DNA of 64,000 nucleotides from Malaya genurostris (GCF_030247185.1 NC_080572.1:213495435-213559434); one strand, 5' to 3'; counted from the stretch's first letter, positions 19,750-32,455 are shown. Notes: generated from the sequence alone by a model not told the origin. Made by a program: numbers and translations.

Positions 19750-22160
19750 TAATAAGAGGGTTTTTTTTCAATACAAATGGAATTTCTTTATCCGGTTCCG
19801 GAAGTACCACAAATAGGAATCAAAAACGCTAAACCGAAATTTTCTCAGTGATGACACAACCGATTTTCAGAAACTTAGACTCAAATGAAAGGGATTATAG
19901 TTACGAATGCTGCTAAGGAGTTTTATCCAGATCTGACTTCAGGTTCTTGAATAACAGAATAAATGGTATTGGAAATTTTGAATCGTCATTTAAAGTGACG
20001 AAGCATAATTAAACCACTGAGTGAATAAAACAAAGGTTTTATTTTTATTGTTGAAAATTTCAAACCTTGGTTCAAAGTAACGATGCTTAAAAAATCTTTG
20101 AAAATGTGCTACAAACTGTTCAAATCTGTTAGTTTTGTTAGTTGATGGCCAAACGAACCGATTTTGGCTGTACTGATTCGTAGTTTTCAGTTCCGGAAGT
20201 ACCGGAAATAGTGATCAAATACTTCCCAGAGCTTGTGAAACCGGTTTCCATAAAGGTTAATTCATATAAAAAGTCTTAGTATCATAGGTCACCTTTATAA
20301 TTAACCTTTATCCGGGTCAGGCTTCTGGTTTCGTACTCACGACGTGATGAATGTGGACTAAGTTTCTAACGATACAAAGACCACAAAACTCTTCCAGACT
20401 GTGCTGAAAACTGTTTCTATTTGTAGGTTTTGTCAGTTGATGTCCAAACGAACCGATTTCGGATTCACCGATCTACAGTTTCTGGTCCAGTTTCGAACCC
20501 ACAGACGATTGAACCTATTTTTATTTAAATTTATGTTCAAATGAAAGAAAATGGAAAGTGACGGTGCAAAGAGGTGTGTGTTGGTGCTGTTTTTACTTTT
20601 TTTTATAAATATAAAAATAGGTATAGAACTCGCTCAAACTTCAGAAAAATTTTCCGAGGCCCGGAGAGCCGAGTGTCATATACCAATCGATTCAGCTCGA
20701 CGAACTGAGCAAATGTCCGTGTTTATGTGTCTGTATGTGTGTTGTCAACTAAGAGGTCGAGATCTCAGAGATGGCTGAACCGATTTCGAGGAGTTTTGAG
20801 CGCTGTATGACAAAGCTATGCTTGGGAGCAACGTAAAACACGATTTTTAATACTGTCACATACAATTGTTTCTAAGTACCAAAAAAACTGTGTACAGTAT
20901 CCTTTTTCATGACATTTAGCCTCGGACCGATTTTAGCACGGTTCGTTTTTGGCAACATAATTGTTCGAATATGACATATGTAAACCAATTGATGGCAGCA
21001 TTTTCCAGTTGAAAGCAATTCCATAATTATATTGATTGAAACTACTTACAGCAATAAATGCTGAAAGAACATAACAACCATATACCATTCGAATTAGTTC
21101 GCCGAGATCGGCAAATGCGTGTGTGACAAATAATTTCACTCAATTTTTTTCGGAGATGACTCAACCGTTTTCTACAAACTCAGATTCATGCTCCTAAACA
21201 ATGTTCCTGAATTATGTTTGGATCCGATTTCTGGCTCCGGAACTACAGGATGATATGTGAAACGAAATTAAAATTGTGGATCCATTTTTCTCGTTGATGG
21301 CTAAACCGATCTAAAATTCAAATGCAAAGTTTTAAGATCCTGTAAAACATCTTGCTTTTTAGTCAGATCCAACTTCCGGTTTAGGGGATACAGGATGATT
21401 AGTATAAAAATGTCTATTTCACATAAATTAATCAGGTTTGTCGGGTTTGCAGATTTGGATAGTCGATAATCAAATAAACCTATTTCAGTTTTAGTGGTAT
21501 TCAGTTTTCGATTCGGATTTAATTCGCACTACGATTTCTCAAAGATGTTTACACTGATTTTCAAACATTTTGAAACAAATGTAAACTAAACAGCTACTTA
21601 GGTGAATTTATCTGACTTCGGCTACACCGATTTTCGAATTCCGGTTCTAGTATCGAATCGTTTCTCAAAGCTGAATCGTTTTCTAAAAATAGCCTGCAAA
21701 GACCAAATTAATTAATATTATCCAATTCTGACTTCCGATTCTGGAATTACAGGATGATTATTTTTTTTAAATTCAAACCGGTATAGAAAATGACAATTTC
21801 GTAAAGCTTAAAAGTTGGACTCAAAACTATTGCAATTTATTCGTCATATGGCCATACGAATCGGTTTGGGTTATGCTGGTTCCTGAATACCGGCCCTGGA
21901 AGTACCTTAAATTACCGTAAACCCTAAGTGGAACTTACTCCTACATATCATGGAATGTTCAATCGATTGTCACACTTTTAGATTCAAATTCGATCCGATG
22001 TGCAGTTACAGAGTAATGAGTGAATAATATCTCAAATTCGACGGTCATTAAAATAATGTCATGAGAACTGAAACACCGAAGAATATTCATTCAAAAAACA
22101 CATGCGGATTGATAAAAAAAAGGTATCATCTCACTGCTAGGTGGATTAAGCACGTTCTTT
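19750..22160 (+). repeat. Abundant R repeat, copy A (non-coding, about 2.4 kb)
   Basis: Landmarks are 'GATTTTCAGAAACTTAGACT', 'CAGTTCCGGAAGTACCGGAA', 'GCCGAGTGTCATATACCA' (about 20670), and the end 'CATCTCACTGCTAGGTGGAT' (about 22127). The part from about 20590 to the end is closely related to the copy at 61103-62930. No ORF of note. Phrases recur about every 150-160 bp. Confidence 0.75.
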
Positions 22161-22745
22161 GCTTCAAAACTATTAAAAAAATAATTCAATTTAAAGATCT
22201 GGTTAGTTGTGGGTCGAACTTTAATTATTGCAGTTCTCAGTATTCGGTTCAGGAAATTCCAAAAAAATGTGAAAAAAAAACATTACAGATTTTGACTACA
22301 ATTGCTCCGACTGAACTGAACCGGTATTTTTTAAATTTTAGATTCAAACAATATTCCACATATGGATCCATATGTGGATGTTAAATTTTATCTTGATTCA
22401 ACTTCCGGTTCCGGTATTCTAGGATGACATACATAGGCGTTGTTTGGGTAATGAGTACAAAAACTAACTTCGACTACACCCGTTTTGAGCTACAGCTTCG
22501 GGTTAAAGTTCGGGTAATATCGATAATAGTGGCAGCAATTTCTTACAATAGGGCCAGGTTCCTTCAAACAATTTTCAATAAACCGAAAAAAATTTTAGCT
22601 GTTAATTGCTATAAAATACTCTTCGGAATGATATAGAATTAATTCCGAGGGTTTGCGTGACGTGAAAACAGTTCTAGCAGAATACAAGATGAATAAATTC
22701 ACCGAAGAACAAAACCTGAACCTCTCTGAAAATGTTCAGTGCGCT
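22161..22745 (+). repeat. R repeat, partial copy
   Basis: Continues with R landmarks such as 'CAACTTCCGGTTCCGGTATT' (about 22400) after the copy-A end signature, so a second, truncated unit lies head-to-tail with it. Confidence 0.5.
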
Positions 22746-22898
22746 TAGGGTGGTTGAAATGAAAAAAAAAAAAAGTTTTAGCTCTTACAATCTGATGCTC
22801 TGTTGATATTCAGCAAAACCGTGGTGGTGGTGTAATATCATCAATAAGCGCAGCAAGTTCTGCGATTAATAATGGTTATAATGATCATAGAAACATTA

Positions 22899-23404
22899 AC
22901 ACTCCAACCACCGAGCTTCAAAAACAGTCGGAGCGGTATTTTCAAATGGCTGTATCTTCGTTGATGCTGAACCGACTTCTGTAATTTTGCTAACAGTGGA
23001 TTTTTTTGGAATATCGAGATTAATGTAGACTAATACTGACTTGAATTCAAGCATTGGTTAATTTCATAGACCTGAAAATGTCGGAGCAAGCCAAAAATAT
23101 AAAAAATAAAATCTAGCGCGATAGCCTACGGTTTAATAGTTTTAAATCATTTATAATGTCACTAGTGGTGATTTATAATAAAAATAACCATAGGTTATTG
23201 CGATTTTTACAGTACTTGCTCCGACATTTTCAGGTCTATAAAATTAACCAATGCTTAAATCCAAGTCAGTATTAGTCTACAACAATCTAGACATTCCGAA
23301 AAATCCATTGATAGTAAAATTACAGAAATCGGTTCAGAATCAACGAAGATACAGTCATTTGAAAATACCGTTCCGACTGTTTTTTAACCCTTGGTGGTTA
23401 GTGT
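22899..23404. mobile_element. Near-full-length palindrome (foldback MITE)
   Basis: The two arms, of roughly 250 bp each, are inverted copies that meet near 23160 at GTCACTAGTGGTG. Ends ACACT and AGTGT match. Arm landmarks: 'ACAGTCGGAGCGGTATTTTC' (left) and its inverted, slightly diverged copy (right, around 23360). No ORF. A structure of this kind is typical of foldback or snapback MITEs. Confidence 0.8.
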
Positions 23405-23484
23405 AAGTAAAATAGGCATGGTTGGAGGTTAATAAAAATCCAACCACAAAGTATGTTATGCTATGATGATTAATAAATATTACC

Positions 23485-23638
23485 AAATTTAGCTTGAATA
23501 TCGACGCAGAAGTAACAGGAGCGCAGGCTATCGTTACGCCAATTCAAATGCGCCATTCAAAACTGCGCCTGCTGTGTATTCGATACATACAAAATGCTGC
23601 GCTCCTGTTACTTCTCTTAATCAAATTCATGCTAAATT
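23485..23638. mobile_element. 154-bp MITE with about 40-bp TIRs
   Basis: Left end 'AAATTTAGCTTGAATATC' and right end 'TCATGCTAAATT' are inverted, with inner arms 'AGTAACAGGAGCGCAG' and 'CTGCGCTCCTGTTACT' matching perfectly. A diverged partial copy lies at about 52361-52430. Confidence 0.7.
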
Positions 23639-23889
23639 GCATGTTTGTTATTGATGAAAATATAATAATAAAATCTTGCGCGAATCACTTCATTGTCGAG
23701 CTGAAGCGTAGTGGAAGTTCAGCAGCGAAATATCATAGGAGACTTTCTTCTCGTTTGATTATCTCTTTAGCGATATTTCAGTGGGTGAGAATTCATCATC
23801 AAGTTTCGCTGACACGAAAATTAATTTGTGAACTTTAACTCGAGGCTTTGAGTTTTGTGGACGCTTGTTTCAGTTTCAGTCACTGAGTT

Positions 23890-25315
23890 TTTTCCTTTCT
23901 TGTATAGATAGGTTGTTGAAAGGACTGTGGAAACAGACTTTTAGCAGAGGCCAGGATGGCCGGTTGTCATATATCATTCGATTTTGCTCGACGAACTGAG
24001 CAAATGTCTGTGTGTGTGACAAATATTGTCACTCAATTATCTCGGAGATGACTAAACCGATTTTGACTAACTTAGATTCAAATGGAAGGTCTTATGATTT
24101 CATAAGAAGTTCCTGATTTTCATTGGGAACCGACTACTAGTTCCGGAATTACAGGGTGATATGCACAGAAAAAGTGAAATTATTGTCACTCACTTCTCTT
24201 TGAGATGGCTGAGTTGATTTGCACAAACTTCGATACAAACAAAAGGTCTTTACGTTTTATACCAAGTTCCTGAATTACACTTGGACTTCCGGTTCCGAAA
24301 TGACAGGCTGATATGAACTAAATATGTAAAAAAAAGTTAGTAACTTCTTTCGAAGATGGCTTAACCGATTTTTAAAATTTTAAATTCAACTGACAGGTCT
24401 TCAGATATCTCAGGAATATTCAGATCTTATTCAGATACAGAGATTTTTCTATTCAGATCCAGAGATTCAGAGATTTCGTCTTCTCAAATATGGTTGAATC
24501 GATTTTTACTAACTTAAATTCAAATGTAGTGTTTAAATCTAGTAGTATTATGCTAATGGAGTTTTGAAACTGGATTCTAAGCTATTTTAATTTGTAATAT
24601 TTTGACTATTCTTGATGTAATATATAAGAAATGAAGAATAATATGAGAAAGGCATCATTACACTACTAGGTGGATTAAAACAGGTTTTTTTTAGAAAATC
24701 TTTTGAACTGATTTGTTAACGAGTGATAATGAAATGAACTTTTTCTTATCTTGTTTTTCCTAACACTGATTACAATGCTATACTAACATCCTTAATTTCT
24801 TCTGGGTCCGAAATAACAGAAATGAATAACTGCAATTTCTTTGAAAATTGTTCATAAATTTCTCTAATTTGAAGATATTTTTATATTATTTATTTTACCT
24901 CGGCTTCAACCATTTTGATCGTTCACCAGGGAACTTTGAAGATCTTGTTGGTAAATGTCCATTTTTTCCGGAAGTACCGGAACTAGTGGTGCAATATTTC
25001 CAAACGGGGCTCACTCTGATTTCTCAGAGACGACTGAGCAGATTTTTATAAACTTAGATTCAAGTGAAAGGTATTTTGGTCCTATACAAAACTCGTGAAT
25101 TTTATCCGGATCCGGATCCGTTTCCGGAATTACAAGGTGTTAAGATCTTAAACTTCCATCCCGTTGTTTAGAGCGACGATGCAGAAAACTAAAAAAAAAC
25201 TTCCGAATTTAGCTCAACACTGCTTACAAAATGAAAAGATTTTGTTATTTTATGTCCAAATGAACTTTCTCGTTTTTATTCAAATGGAAATATGTGTAAT
25301 TTAAGAAAGGCATCA
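23890..25315 (+). repeat. R repeat, copy B
   Basis: Begins with the GTCATATATCATTCGA landmark (about 23964) and shows two end signatures, 'ACACTACTAGGTGGATTAAA' (about 24660) and 'GGCATCATCACACCACGAAG' (about 25309), so at least two units are joined head-to-tail. Internal 'CCGGAATTACAGGGTGATAT' phrases recur. Confidence 0.7.
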
Positions 25316-25370
25316 TCACACCACGAAGTGAACTCAGTGAAGTTTTATATCTGTTTTGAGACGCTTTTAA

Positions 25371-25925
25371 TTAATCTTTTCGATACTGAATCGCATAGAA
25401 ATTTTGGAAGAACGAATAAATGCCATTGGTTGCAATCCGATAAGAAAATTGCAGTCCTTTTTCAACGATCCTACCGGTATAGCAACAACTACAACTAGTT
25501 GTTGAGTCCTGCTTCCGCTGACCCTCTGACATAGCTACAGTAGCGATAGATGTTAATACTGTGCCATTTATTGGAATCATAATCAGAGCAAGATGAGTCG
25601 GCATTCTCAATGAAAATGATGTGTTATCTGGTAACATTATGTATGTTATCTCACATATGGTCCTTGTGCATTCGAATGAGGGCGAGCTTAAGATTAATTT
25701 AGAGTACATCATTTTTACATATAACAAAAGTGAGTACGTTACACATTGCACCGGTTTGTTGTGATTGACCGCTCTTTGCTCCCACCAGGGAAGCTTAATA
25801 ACCAGCTGTAACTGGCACATTTCTGTTTCGAATGGGAACGTTTGTGGTGAGAAAAAGAGAAACGGTGAGAACATAGTCTTGAAACTCCAGCCACATTGCA
25901 CATGCTCATTGATCACTTTTACCAT
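25371..25925 (-). CDS. Uncharacterised 184-codon open frame
   Basis: One of the longest open frames not explained by a TE. The ATG has a favourable context (GAAAATGG). The predicted protein has hydrophobic segments ('SLLLYVKMMYSKLIL', 'LALIMIPINGTVLTSIATVA') and a cysteine pair-rich 'TTSCSCCYTG' stretch. I recognise no family, see no neighbours that would explain it, and codon use is not clearly biased. It could be a chance frame in AT-rich DNA. Confidence 0.2.
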   Translation of the reverse strand: MVKVINEHVQCGWSFKTMFSPFLFFSPQTFPFETEMCQLQLVIKLPWWEQRAVNHNKPVQCVTYSLLLYVKMMYSKLILSSPSFECTRTICEITYIMLPDNTSFSLRMPTHLALIMIPINGTVLTSIATVAMSEGQRKQDSTTSCSCCYTGRIVEKGLQFSYRIATNGIYSFFQNFYAIQYRKD

Positions 25926-25929
25926 TTTC

Positions 25930-27845
25930 TCGGCCGCCAGAAACTCTTTTTTTTGTAGTCGTTAAATACAGAAGCTTTTCAGTACTAAGAGTCCATATTT
26001 GATTAAATTGTCCATTTGCAGGCATGCATTCGAGAGGCTTCAGCACTTTACGTATTTACGTGATTCATTCAGCACACGAAGGGGCAGGGAAGCGTTTTGT
26101 TATATGTACAGTTCTTGTCCCACATATTACAAAGAGGGTAGAGGGCGAAAGCTTGTAGGTATGTAAAGGTTGATAACCTTTTTCTCTTGGAAGCAGCTAC
26201 GGCGATATCCACGATGCAAATTGTCGACGCTATAAAAACTGAAAATTATTGCTCATTTTCTTTGCTTCCCCAAAAATTGTACTTCCTTGTGCTTCGTTTT
26301 GAGTCAAAATCGATTTAAATGGCATATTTAGCCCAGTGATAAGATCGAAAGTATTTTCCATCTGACATCCCATATTGGAATGGTTCGCAAATTAATTCGT
26401 TATCCATTTCTTCTAAATCCATTATTGTAAGCAAAACAGTATTCTAGTATTTACATGAATAAATAAAAACATATGCAAACAGGTATTCTGTAGAAATAAT
26501 AAAACACTACGAATTGTACTAATTTTTCGTCCAAAACAACTGAAAACGGAGCTCCACAAAGTGGGTTCGCTTCATCGATCTGGCTTTCTTTGAGTTATTA
26601 ATTGGTTGAAGATAATTGAAGAAAGAATTCACCTTTTGATTTTTTCGCACATTTTTAGTCGAAATATGAGGGCTGTATCTTCATTATTACGTTACGTAAA
26701 AATACACGCATTTCACTCTAGCGAAGCATTCAATATTTAACTAGGCTGCAATTCCATGCTCGATCGAACAACTAAAGCTTTTCTCTTTTTCACACTACTT
26801 ATTACTAAATTATCGAATATCTGGCGCACTTGGAGTCAAAACTTACAGGTTATCTCTATCGGCCACAAGTATTTTCCAACCGAACGCGATCCCGAGGTGT
26901 TTTCCACCAAACAGTACTTTTTTTCCTCCTAACAAATTCTATTCAGAAGGATCCGTTTCGAATGCACAGCAAAATACTTTTAGAATCCTTTCCAACGACG
27001 GGAGCTGTTTGGTAGCGCCGATGGTGAGCAAATGTGCGAATTGTGTGAGTGTGTGAGTGTGTGAAAATGTCTTGATATCCTATCTGTATATGTACATCGA
27101 CGGCCTGCTGTTTGTGAGTATGCGTGTTACTGTGGTGGTAGTGGAGTGACGAGATCCGAGAGTGCCGTGAAAAACGGTGCTATCGCGAAAGGTTGTACGA
27201 CGTGGACTGCAAGCAATGAAGCTTTGCTTGGTGTGCTTGGCCTGCGAGAGGAGTCGGAATTCGCTTTCCCAGAAGTTTGCTCTATGAGAAGCCGGAGTTT
27301 GTTCAGTTAGCAGATAATTTTCTGGGAGCAGTTTTCAATGGGTGACAAAACACGTGAAAATCTCTTTTCCCGTAGCAAATTGTTTTGATTTCATCATTCA
27401 GATTTTGACAATGTGTTGAAGTGACGGAATGTTACGTCAAGAATGAGAGCAGTTACAGAATATCCCTTTAACCCTTTAATGAGTACGTATGCTGATAGGA
27501 GATTCATTTTAACTATTAAAATATATTGATATTTTTTTCAGTTTGAAAATTGGGGCTTGATAACTGAATCTTGTTTCTAAATTTTGCATTTCACTAAAAT
27601 TTTGGAGATTGAATATAGTTTTTTTTTCAATTTTCTTCTTAAGAACTCTTTTGTCATGTGTTCACTCAAATCTTTAAAATAGGATGAATGATTTATCTTG
27701 AAGTTTATCTTATACATGTTATACTATTTAAACATTGAATAACCCCGCAATTTTGCAGCCGATTTTGATCGGACGCCCTGGAATTTTAGCACCTTACATT
27801 GAAAATAATCGTTCTACCGGGAAAACTGCGCGTGCCCAATAAACC
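25930..27845. other. Anonymous stretch
   Basis: No gene or element recognised. A (GTGTGA)n microsatellite lies at about 27040-27063. The patch 27000-27300 is GC-richer than its surroundings and could be a 5' exon or promoter region, but no splice or coding structure can be defended. Confidence 0.35.
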
Positions 27846-27849
27846 AGAC

Positions 27850-28060
27850 ATATTTTCTGTGGAGTTATTCAAAAAGTAAAGTTAATTCCAGCATGCTAAA
27901 GGACATCGACGAACTGAACGCAAATATACTAGCTGAAATAGATGTGATAAGGCCCGAAATAATGGCCAATGTTCTGCAAAATGTCCAAGAAATTAACAGG
28001 TTTTTATGTATCAAATGGGAGTTGCTATTGAATCGACGTTGTATTCGAAACCTGGTTCGA
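27850..28060 (+). pseudogene. Tail of a Tc1/mariner-type transposase (relic)
   Basis: The plus frame at 27893 reads 'KDIDELNANILAEIDVIRPE' and 'IMANVLQNVQEINRFLCI', resembling the C-terminal helix of Tc3/mariner-like transposases, where 'I-x-x-I-x-P-E-x-x-x-x-V-x-x-N' precedes the end. Nothing else of the gene remains upstream. Immediately downstream lies a fragment of R repeat. Confidence 0.4.
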
Positions 28061-28127
28061 AATTGTAGATTATACGGCCCCTGCCCCAAAAAAATTTTTT
28101 TTTGTAAGCCACTCGCGTTTTAGCGAA

Positions 28128-28205
28128 AAGTATCTAAGGAATCTATTTGAATTTGGCTTTTTCATATAAAAATTCTATGCAATCGACGGAGGGCCGAGTG
28201 TCATA
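28128..28205 (+). repeat. R repeat copy C, left part
   Basis: 'TTTTTCATATAAAAATTCTA' and 'GGAGGGCCGAGTGTCATA' are the R start landmarks. The repeat is cut at TA (28204) by the ITmD37E element and resumes at 29447 with 'TATACCATTAGACTCAGTTC'. Confidence 0.75.
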
Positions 28206-29446
28206 AAGACTGTCCCAGAAGGTATGGACGCACTTTGATTTCGCTGTAAATAATTCACAAGTGTTAGATATTCAAATTTTATTCGTTATACTGATAATAA
28301 TAGACTACAACAACTGAATATTATTCTCAACATTTGCCACTTAGCCATTGTAGACGCACCTTCTTGCGAACATTCCTCATTAAATTCCGTACAGACTTCT
28401 TGGCGACAAGTTTTGCTACTTTTTTCCAATCTTTTTCGAACTGTTGAATGGTTTCGGCTGCCGAGACATGTTTCCTAAGATGTGACTTCATTAATGCCCA
28501 AAATTCATCAATTGGTCGAAGTTGTGGGCAATTTGGTGGATTCATGTCTTTTGGGACGAAAGTGACATTTTTGGTAGTATACCATACTACCATTGATTTC
28601 GAGTAGTGGCAAGAAGCAAGATCTGGCCAGAAGACAACAGGATCCTTGTGGCTTCGAATCATGGGTAGAAGTCGTTTTTGTAAACATTCCTTGATGTATA
28701 TTTCGCTGTTCATTGAAGAAGTTTCGAAATCTTACCGCAGCTACAAATTGCTTGCCAGACCATAGCTTTCTTACCAAATTTTTCGACTTCAATCGATGTC
28801 TCGGACTGGTTTTAACACTTGCCCCTTATAATATTTTGATCCCGGTAAGGATTTATAATCGAGTTTCACGCAGGTTTAGTCGTCCATGATTATGCAGTTC
28901 AAATTTCCAGCAAGAATCGTATTGTACAGCTTTCGAACCCTCGGCCTGATCGATGCTTCTTGTTTCGGACTACGTTTTGCTTGTTTCTGCTTCTTATAGG
29001 TTCGAAGATTCAAACGTTCTTTAGCACGAAGAACATTTGACTTCAAAATGCCCACTTTTTTGGCCACATCCCGACCTGAAACCTCCTTCTTTTGCTCGAA
29101 CGCCTTCAGTATACGTTTATCCAACTGAGGGTTAGCAGGACCTTTTTTTCGACCCATTTTCGGTTTATCCTCAAAAGTGTTATCCTCACCGAACTTCCTG
29201 ATTGCATTTCGCACGGCCTTTTCGCCTGTGTCCACGTTCTGTGCAGCATTTGTACACAATTTTTCGACTTTGTCGTGCTGAAGGTCCACGCATTTCGAAA
29301 CAAACTAATGAAAACGAATAAACAACTGCACAAGTGGTTAGAGAAGAGTGTAAACAACAGGACGCAGCCATATAAATTGACAGATTCTGAACCATTGCAA
29401 AATGGGAGCGGTTTTTGGTTGCGTCCATACTTTCTAAGACTGTCTT
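28206..29446 (-). mobile_element. ITmD37E-type Tc1/mariner transposon, subfamily 1 copy 1
   Basis: TA (28204-28205; 29447-29448) flanks inverted ends 'AAGACTGTCCCAGAAGG' and 'AAGACAGTCTTAGAAAG', each followed by TATGGACGCA. The insertion splits an R repeat exactly at its ..GTCATA/TACC.. site, proving both boundaries. The 1241-bp element carries a minus-strand transposase in pieces. A second copy, similarly bounded, lies at 52997-54292. Confidence 0.9.
28327..29289 (-). pseudogene. ITmD37E transposase, copy 1, frame-broken
   Basis: The N-terminal part (29289-28876) contains 'KAVRNAIRKFGEDNTFEDKP', 'PQLDKRILKAFEQKKEVS' (bipartite DNA-binding region) and 'LNCIIMDD', reaching the first catalytic aspartate just before a stop. 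Frames then change. The C-terminal part (28713-28327) has 'VVFWPDLASCHYSK' (second aspartate) and 'NPPNCPQLRPIDEFWALM'. The third catalytic position, 37 residues after the second D, is an aspartate here rather than the usual glutamate of 'RPIE'. Inactive because of frame breaks. Confidence 0.85.
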
Positions 29447-31080
29447 TATACCATTAGACTCAGTTCGTCGAGATCACAAAATGTCTGTGTGTGTATGTGT
29501 GTATGTATGTATGTATGTGTGCATGTGGCAAATAATGGCACTTGATTTTCTCAGAGATGGCATAACTGATTTTCACAAACTCAGATTCAAATGAAAGGTT
29601 TTATGGTCCCATAAATCGCTATTCAATTTTATCCCGATCCGACCTTTGGTTCTGGAATTACAAGCAAAAATGTGGAAATTTATGATTAAATACGCACTCA
29701 ACTTTCTCAAAAATTTCTTAACCGATTTTTACAAACTAAGATGCAAATGAAAGGTCTTGAAATTCTTCAAAAAGTCCCCAAAAAACTTATTCAGATCCGA
29801 CTATCGGTTCCGGTATTACAGTGCGATTAGTAAATATTTTCAAAATTATAAGTATTTTTTCACAAGCGTTGGCGAAACGAGGGGCACAATTTTATAAAAC
29901 TAATTGCTAAATTCATCTAGTTGGTAGATCTTGTTAGTAAGCGAATATATAAAATTACTTTATGACTAATAATCTCCGGCTTTCGCTTCCGAAAACACTG
30001 ATTATAGTGCAGAAAAGCTCCAAAAACGGAACTCATTTCGAATTCTCAACAACTGTTGAGCCGATTTTCACGAATCATGACTCAAATTGAAGCTCGCATT
30101 GCCTTAAAATATACTATGCAATTTCATCTAGATCTGACTTCCGGTTCCAAAAATGTAGGGCGATGAGTGTCAAACCATTGAAACCGTCATGCAAAATGAC
30201 GATGCAAAATTGGTACGCGTCGGTACGTGCGGTTTTGCTCCGTTTGCAGCGTGTTTTGTTCAATTTCGTACAGCGTGCAGGGTTGCCACATTTAAATTTA
30301 TATTTTTCAGGTGAAAAATGTGTAAATTTGTAAATCTTTTATTCAATTTCCGCCTACTTGATGATAACGATGCTTTTCTATAAAAGTGCACTTGTTGCCT
30401 TTCTCATATAGAAAGTTTATACAATCACTTGAAAAATTGACTAGTGAAAATTGGCCGGAAGGGCTAAGTGTTCTATATCATTCGACACAGTTCATCGGGC
30501 TGAGCAATGTATGTGTCTGTGTGTGTATGTGTGTGAGTATGTGTCAAATAATGTCACTCATAAAATAAAAAATTGCTATTGAATTTCATCATGGTTTCGT
30601 AAGGTAAAGTGTGTTTAAAATTGCACACCGTCATTTAGAGCGACGATGCAAAAAAAGGCTGAAATTCTTCTAGATTTGGCACGAAACTGATTTAATTTGT
30701 GGGCTATATTAGTTACTTACTAAACGAACCGACTTCGGCTATACTGGCTCCAAGGTCCCGGTTCCAGAAGTACAGGAAATAGTGGTCAAAAACTCTAAAA
30801 CGAGACTCACTCAATTTTCTCAGAGATGATTTGATCGATTTTCACAAACCTTGTTTGTTTAATCATTTAGTGTGACGATGCAAAATAATGAAAAATTCTT
30901 ATTAACTTTACATAACTGTTTACAAATTGAAAAGGTTATGTTAGTTCATACCCAAAAAAAATTTCTTATTTTATTCAAGTTTCAAATTTTTTTTGAGAGA
31001 ATCTTCTAATGATATTTTTGGAAATATAAGTAATATGAGAAAGACAACATCACACAACTAGGTGGATTAAAATTGTTTTT
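29447..31080 (+). repeat. R repeat copy C, right part, plus a second unit
   Basis: Resumes the repeat interrupted at 28205 and runs through a (TATG)n tract (29490-29520), 'GGTTCTGGAATTACAAGC' (29648), 'GGTTCCGGTATTACAGTG' (29805) and the end signature 'ACACAACTAGGTGGATTAAA' (31053). A second start-type segment occurs at about 30400-30490 ('CCTTTCTCATATAGAAAG'). Confidence 0.75.
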
Positions 31081-31084
31081 TTTT

Positions 31085-32360
31085 TAAATTGCAAATGAAG
31101 TATTTTATTATTTCAAAAGATATGAAAATAACCTCATTTTTGTGACGACAATGTAAACTTTTGGTTTTCATAATTTTTATTGTTAAATTGACATAATGTA
31201 AGTTTTTTTCAGTTTTGCCGAGAATAATGAAATTGAGTATCAGAGAATATGAATGTTCGCAAAAAACTGTTTCACGAATAAAGATCTTAGAATGCAGAAT
31301 CGGTAGACGCAGTACACAGCCTTAAAGCCACTGCTTATGAACAGAAAAAAATAGATATAGAATCAATATTGGCCCTGAAATGTACCGTTTTGGACAAAAA
31401 AAAAACGCTTAGAAAAGAAGTAAAATATTTCTTTCTTTACGCCTTTCCAATATTTACCCTGTACAATTATGGGTAGAACTTAATCGTGAATATCGCTTGT
31501 TGTATTGAACACAGAAACATAATTTCTTCTGTATACCATCAGAAATATGTTCAGCAATTCGTGATAAAATTTACAGTAGTATCAGATATTCAAAAAAAAA
31601 TTCAAAGTTAAAGTTTTCTAAATTGTTTTGTATGAACGAGCATTAAAGTGAATTTCAGTGCCAGAATAAGGCACGCGAAATTGCAAACATATGAATTGAA
31701 CAAATCATCGCACAAAGCGTATCGTGCAAAACCGAAACATAGAAATACGGAATGTTTTTAGTGATTCAGTGCTGTCCGACACATTTTGTTCGCTAGTAAA
31801 ACACCCACCCATCTTTTTTTCATTTCTTCTTGCATGATATTATAGGTCATGATTTACTTAATTTCATCTAATAAAAATATGAATTTGTGGGCAAATATCA
31901 TTATTCATTTCTTCACAAGGAACAGTAATATTCAAAGTTTCATCAACTGAAGAATTTTAAATTCTATTATGATAGTTGACAATAATTGTGAGCCGAAGCC
32001 ATGGATGGTTCTTGGGTCAAATGTCAATGGGAAAAATACTTAAAATTGAGTTGAAACATAAGCTTTTTACTAAGAAAAACAGAAACTTAGATGATTGTAG
32101 GCATTCTTCAAAAGAAGACCACAATAAGTAAGGCGAGGAAATTTCTGCTGAATAGCTTTGATGCGTTCAATGTCGAGTTAGATCTGTGTGATTTGTTCAA
32201 TTTCAAACACGCCAGCGCCAGAAATCAAAAACCAACACCAAAGCATGTGTTCGAAAATACAACCATGACAAGGAGTTTTCAACCGCAATGAATAAACCAG
32301 AATCACGGTGCAGTTACGAATGTCTGCTACTGGTGTGTGATTTTGATAAAACTTTGGTCT
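31085..32360. other. Anonymous stretch
   Basis: AT-rich, with homopolymer runs and short chance frames only. No TE ends recognised. Confidence 0.4.
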
Positions 32361-32455
32361 GCTTAGCGGTTTAAATTGAACTACCGAGTTTTGCATTAGG
32401 CAGTTCAATTTGAACTGTTCTGCACTGACGAGTCAAAGCCGAAACGTAGAGAAAT
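32361..32455. repeat. Hairpin-containing repeat, copy 1
   Basis: Arms CGGTTTAAATTGAACT (32367-32382) and AGTTCAATTTGAACTG (32402-32417) can pair, followed by 'AGTCAAAGCCGAAACGTA'. A paralogue with better-preserved arms lies at 33862-33940. Confidence 0.5.

Larger units (their letters stand above)
22820..23640 (+). repeat. Composite repeat locus, paralogue of 51961-52440
   Basis: The flank 'GGTGTAATATCATCAATAA' (22826) and the sequence 'TTTAGCTTGAATATC' followed by 'GAAGTAACAGGA' (23488) also occur in the same order at 51961 and 52361. The material between differs: a 506-bp palindrome here, an AT microsatellite there. The two loci are copies of one repeat with alternative fillers. Confidence 0.6.

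Noticed and set aside
27120..27300. GC-richer patch with an ATG opening 'MKLCLVCLACERSRNSLSQK'
   Set aside because: The frame is very short, with no supporting splice structure, so a signal-peptide exon cannot be defended.
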